Source of the DNA: Thalassovita taeanensis
GTDB lineage: Bacteria; Pseudomonadota; Alphaproteobacteria; Rhodobacterales; Rhodobacteraceae
Assembly: GCF_900110775.1 (NCBI RefSeq)
Contig: NZ_FOEP01000003.1
Coordinates: forward strand, 310,001 to 374,000
Reading direction: 5' to 3'
Length of the DNA: 64,000 nucleotides
This document shows positions 62,789-64,000 of this stretch, piece after piece; position 1 is the first letter of the stretch, and every line of letters starts with the position of its first letter. Under the pieces are notes generated by a model. That model was not told the DNA's origin, did no database searches, and saw only the letters and a program-made list of their open reading frames with translations. The translations under genes were made by a program, and so were the position numbers.

Positions 62789-64000
62789 TCATTCTGCAGC
62801 CTCCCGCGCCAGACCGAAATCTTCCGGGAAATGGCTCAGCGCCGACATCACCGGATAGGGCGTAAATCCCCCCAGCGCGCAAAGCGAGCTATCCTTCATC
62901 GTGTCGCACAGGTCCGTCAACAACTCGACCGCCGCCGTATCGCCACGCCCGATCCGGTCGATGGTCTCGACCCCGCGCACAGCACCAATCCGGCAGGGTG
63001 TGCATTTGCCGCAGCTTTCCACCGCGCAAAATTCCATTGCAAACCGTGCCATCTCGCGCATGTTCACGTGACTGTCGAACACCGCCAGCCCAGCATGGCC
63101 GATCAACCCGCCCTGACCGTCGAATTCCTCATAGCCAAACGGCGTCTCAAACTTCTCGCGCCCGAAATATGCGCCCAGCGGCCCGCCGATTTGTACTGCC
63201 TTGACCGGGTGACCACTGCCGGTGCCGCCCGCGATCTCGTCCACCAGCTTGCCCAGCGTCATGCCAAACGCGGTCTCGAACAGCCCGCCAAACCGCACGT
63301 TGCCCGCGATCTGCACCGGGATCGTGCCCTTCGACCGGCCCAGCCCAAAGCCCGCGTAAAACGCCGCGCCCTTCTCGAAAATCACCGGCACGGTGGCCAG
63401 CGAGATCACGTTGTTGACCACCGTCGGCTGCCCCATGAACCCTTGCAGCGCCGGCAGCGGCGGCTTGGCCCGCACCACGCCGCGCTTGCCTTCGAGCGAA
63501 TTCAGCAGGCTGGTTTCCTCGCCGCACACATAGGCCCCGGCACCCACCCGCACCTCCATGTCAAACGCCGCACCCGACCCCAGCACATCCGCGCCCAAAA
63601 TCCCGGCCCCGCGCGCCCGCACCACGGCCGCCCGCATCGCCGCGATCGCATCGGGATACTCGCTGCGCAGATACACAAACCCGCGTGTCGCGCCGACACC
63701 CAGCCCGGCAATCACCATGCCTTCGATCAGGCAAAACGGATCGCCCTCCATGATCATCCGGTCGGCGAAGGTGCCGCTGTCGCCCTCATCGGCATTGCAC
63801 ACGATGTATTTCTGCGCCGCCTGCGCGCCCGCCACCGTCTGCCACTTGATGCCGGTGGGAAAGCCCGCACCACCGCGCCCGCGCAGCCCGCTGTCGGTCA
63901 CTTCCTGCACGATCCCCGCCGGGCCCATGCCAATCGCGCGCCGCAAGCCTGCCAGCCCGCCATGTGCCTCATACTCGCTCAGGGACAGCGGATCAGTCAC
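62789..64000 (-). CDS. fdsB: NAD-dependent formate dehydrogenase beta subunit, C-terminal part (runs off right edge)
   Basis: FdsB is the NuoF-like flavoprotein that passes electrons to NAD. The 403 visible residues include the FMN/NADH site GLRGRGGAGFPTGIKW, YIVCNADEGDSGTFADR, GAYVCGEETSLLNSLEG, and the 4Fe-4S motif ESCGKCTPCRIGAVRG near the C-terminus. The family normally has an additional N-terminal thioredoxin-like 2Fe-2S domain of about 100 residues; the GTG at the edge is therefore probably internal and the gene continues past 64000, likely after fdsG. Confidence 0.95.
   Translation of the reverse strand: MTDPLSLSEYEAHGGLAGLRRAIGMGPAGIVQEVTDSGLRGRGGAGFPTGIKWQTVAGAQAAQKYIVCNADEGDSGTFADRMIMEGDPFCLIEGMVIAGLGVGATRGFVYLRSEYPDAIAAMRAAVVRARGAGILGADVLGSGAAFDMEVRVGAGAYVCGEETSLLNSLEGKRGVVRAKPPLPALQGFMGQPTVVNNVISLATVPVIFEKGAAFYAGFGLGRSKGTIPVQIAGNVRFGGLFETAFGMTLGKLVDEIAGGTGSGHPVKAVQIGGPLGAYFGREKFETPFGYEEFDGQGGLIGHAGLAVFDSHVNMREMARFAMEFCAVESCGKCTPCRIGAVRGVETIDRIGRGDTAAVELLTDLCDTMKDSSLCALGGFTPYPVMSALSHFPEDFGLAREAAE

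Overview
The window comes from an alphaproteobacterium of the order Rhodobacterales (Roseobacter/Rhodobacter group). The evidence is high GC with strong third-position bias, an FnrL-type regulator divergent from hemN and next to ccoNOQP, a cbb3 oxidase with its ccoGHIS maturation set, an fdsBACD-type formate dehydrogenase, a membrane-anchored c-type cytochrome, and a flagellar set of the kind found in this order. Nearly all of it is vertically inherited core genome. I see no prophage, insertion sequence, CRISPR array or toxin-antitoxin island. No interval longer than 300 bases lacks a gene or RNA.

Layout. 1-6055: flagellar motor and export genes, with motA, a MotE-like gene, a small membrane protein and fliL on the minus strand, divergent from fliF-fliH-fliN-fliP on the plus strand. 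6159-14588: engB, a MOSC protein, yidC, an EAL phosphodiesterase, ttcA, a pentapeptide-repeat membrane protein (plus strand), yidD, rnpA and rpmH. 14864-18645: a TVP38-family membrane protein, an FAD disulfide oxidoreductase, a histidine kinase and tRNA-Arg(ACG). 18797-25398: recR, ybaB and dnaX, then a zinc peptidase, a phosphatase, a degenerate metallo-beta-lactamase-fold protein, rsgA and the SRP RNA. 25446-30836: a CpdB-like nucleotidase, nudC, an SRPBCC protein, pheA and a membrane-anchored cytochrome c. 31027-37069: a yejABEF peptide ABC importer with an extra small membrane gene inside the operon. 37171-38085: an EEP nuclease/phosphatase.

38127-50647 is a micro-oxic respiration region: hemN divergent from fnrL, a tiny membrane protein, a universal stress gene, ccoNOQP, a 53-codon gene divergent from a LysR regulator, then ccoGHIS. 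Four FNR-type boxes (upstream of hemN/fnrL, two upstream of ccoN, one upstream of ccoG) link these into one FnrL regulon. 50748-57559: a D,D-carboxypeptidase with SPOR domain, an acetyltransferase with an XRE-cupin regulator, a HAD phosphatase, clpS, an RsmC-like methyltransferase, an SDR lacking the catalytic lysine, and aerobic hemF. 57715-64000: a di-heme cytochrome c peroxidase and the minus-strand fds operon (fdsB cut by the right edge, fdsA, fdhD, fdsD).

Short genes that are easy to miss and are annotated here include rpmH, ccoS, a 53-codon gene beside the LysR regulator and a 51-codon gene beside fnrL. I found no convincing new multi-gene system. The best leads are small unannotated or atypical proteins: the translationally coupled extra gene in yejABEF, the LysR-divergent 53-residue protein, and enzymes with missing catalytic residues.
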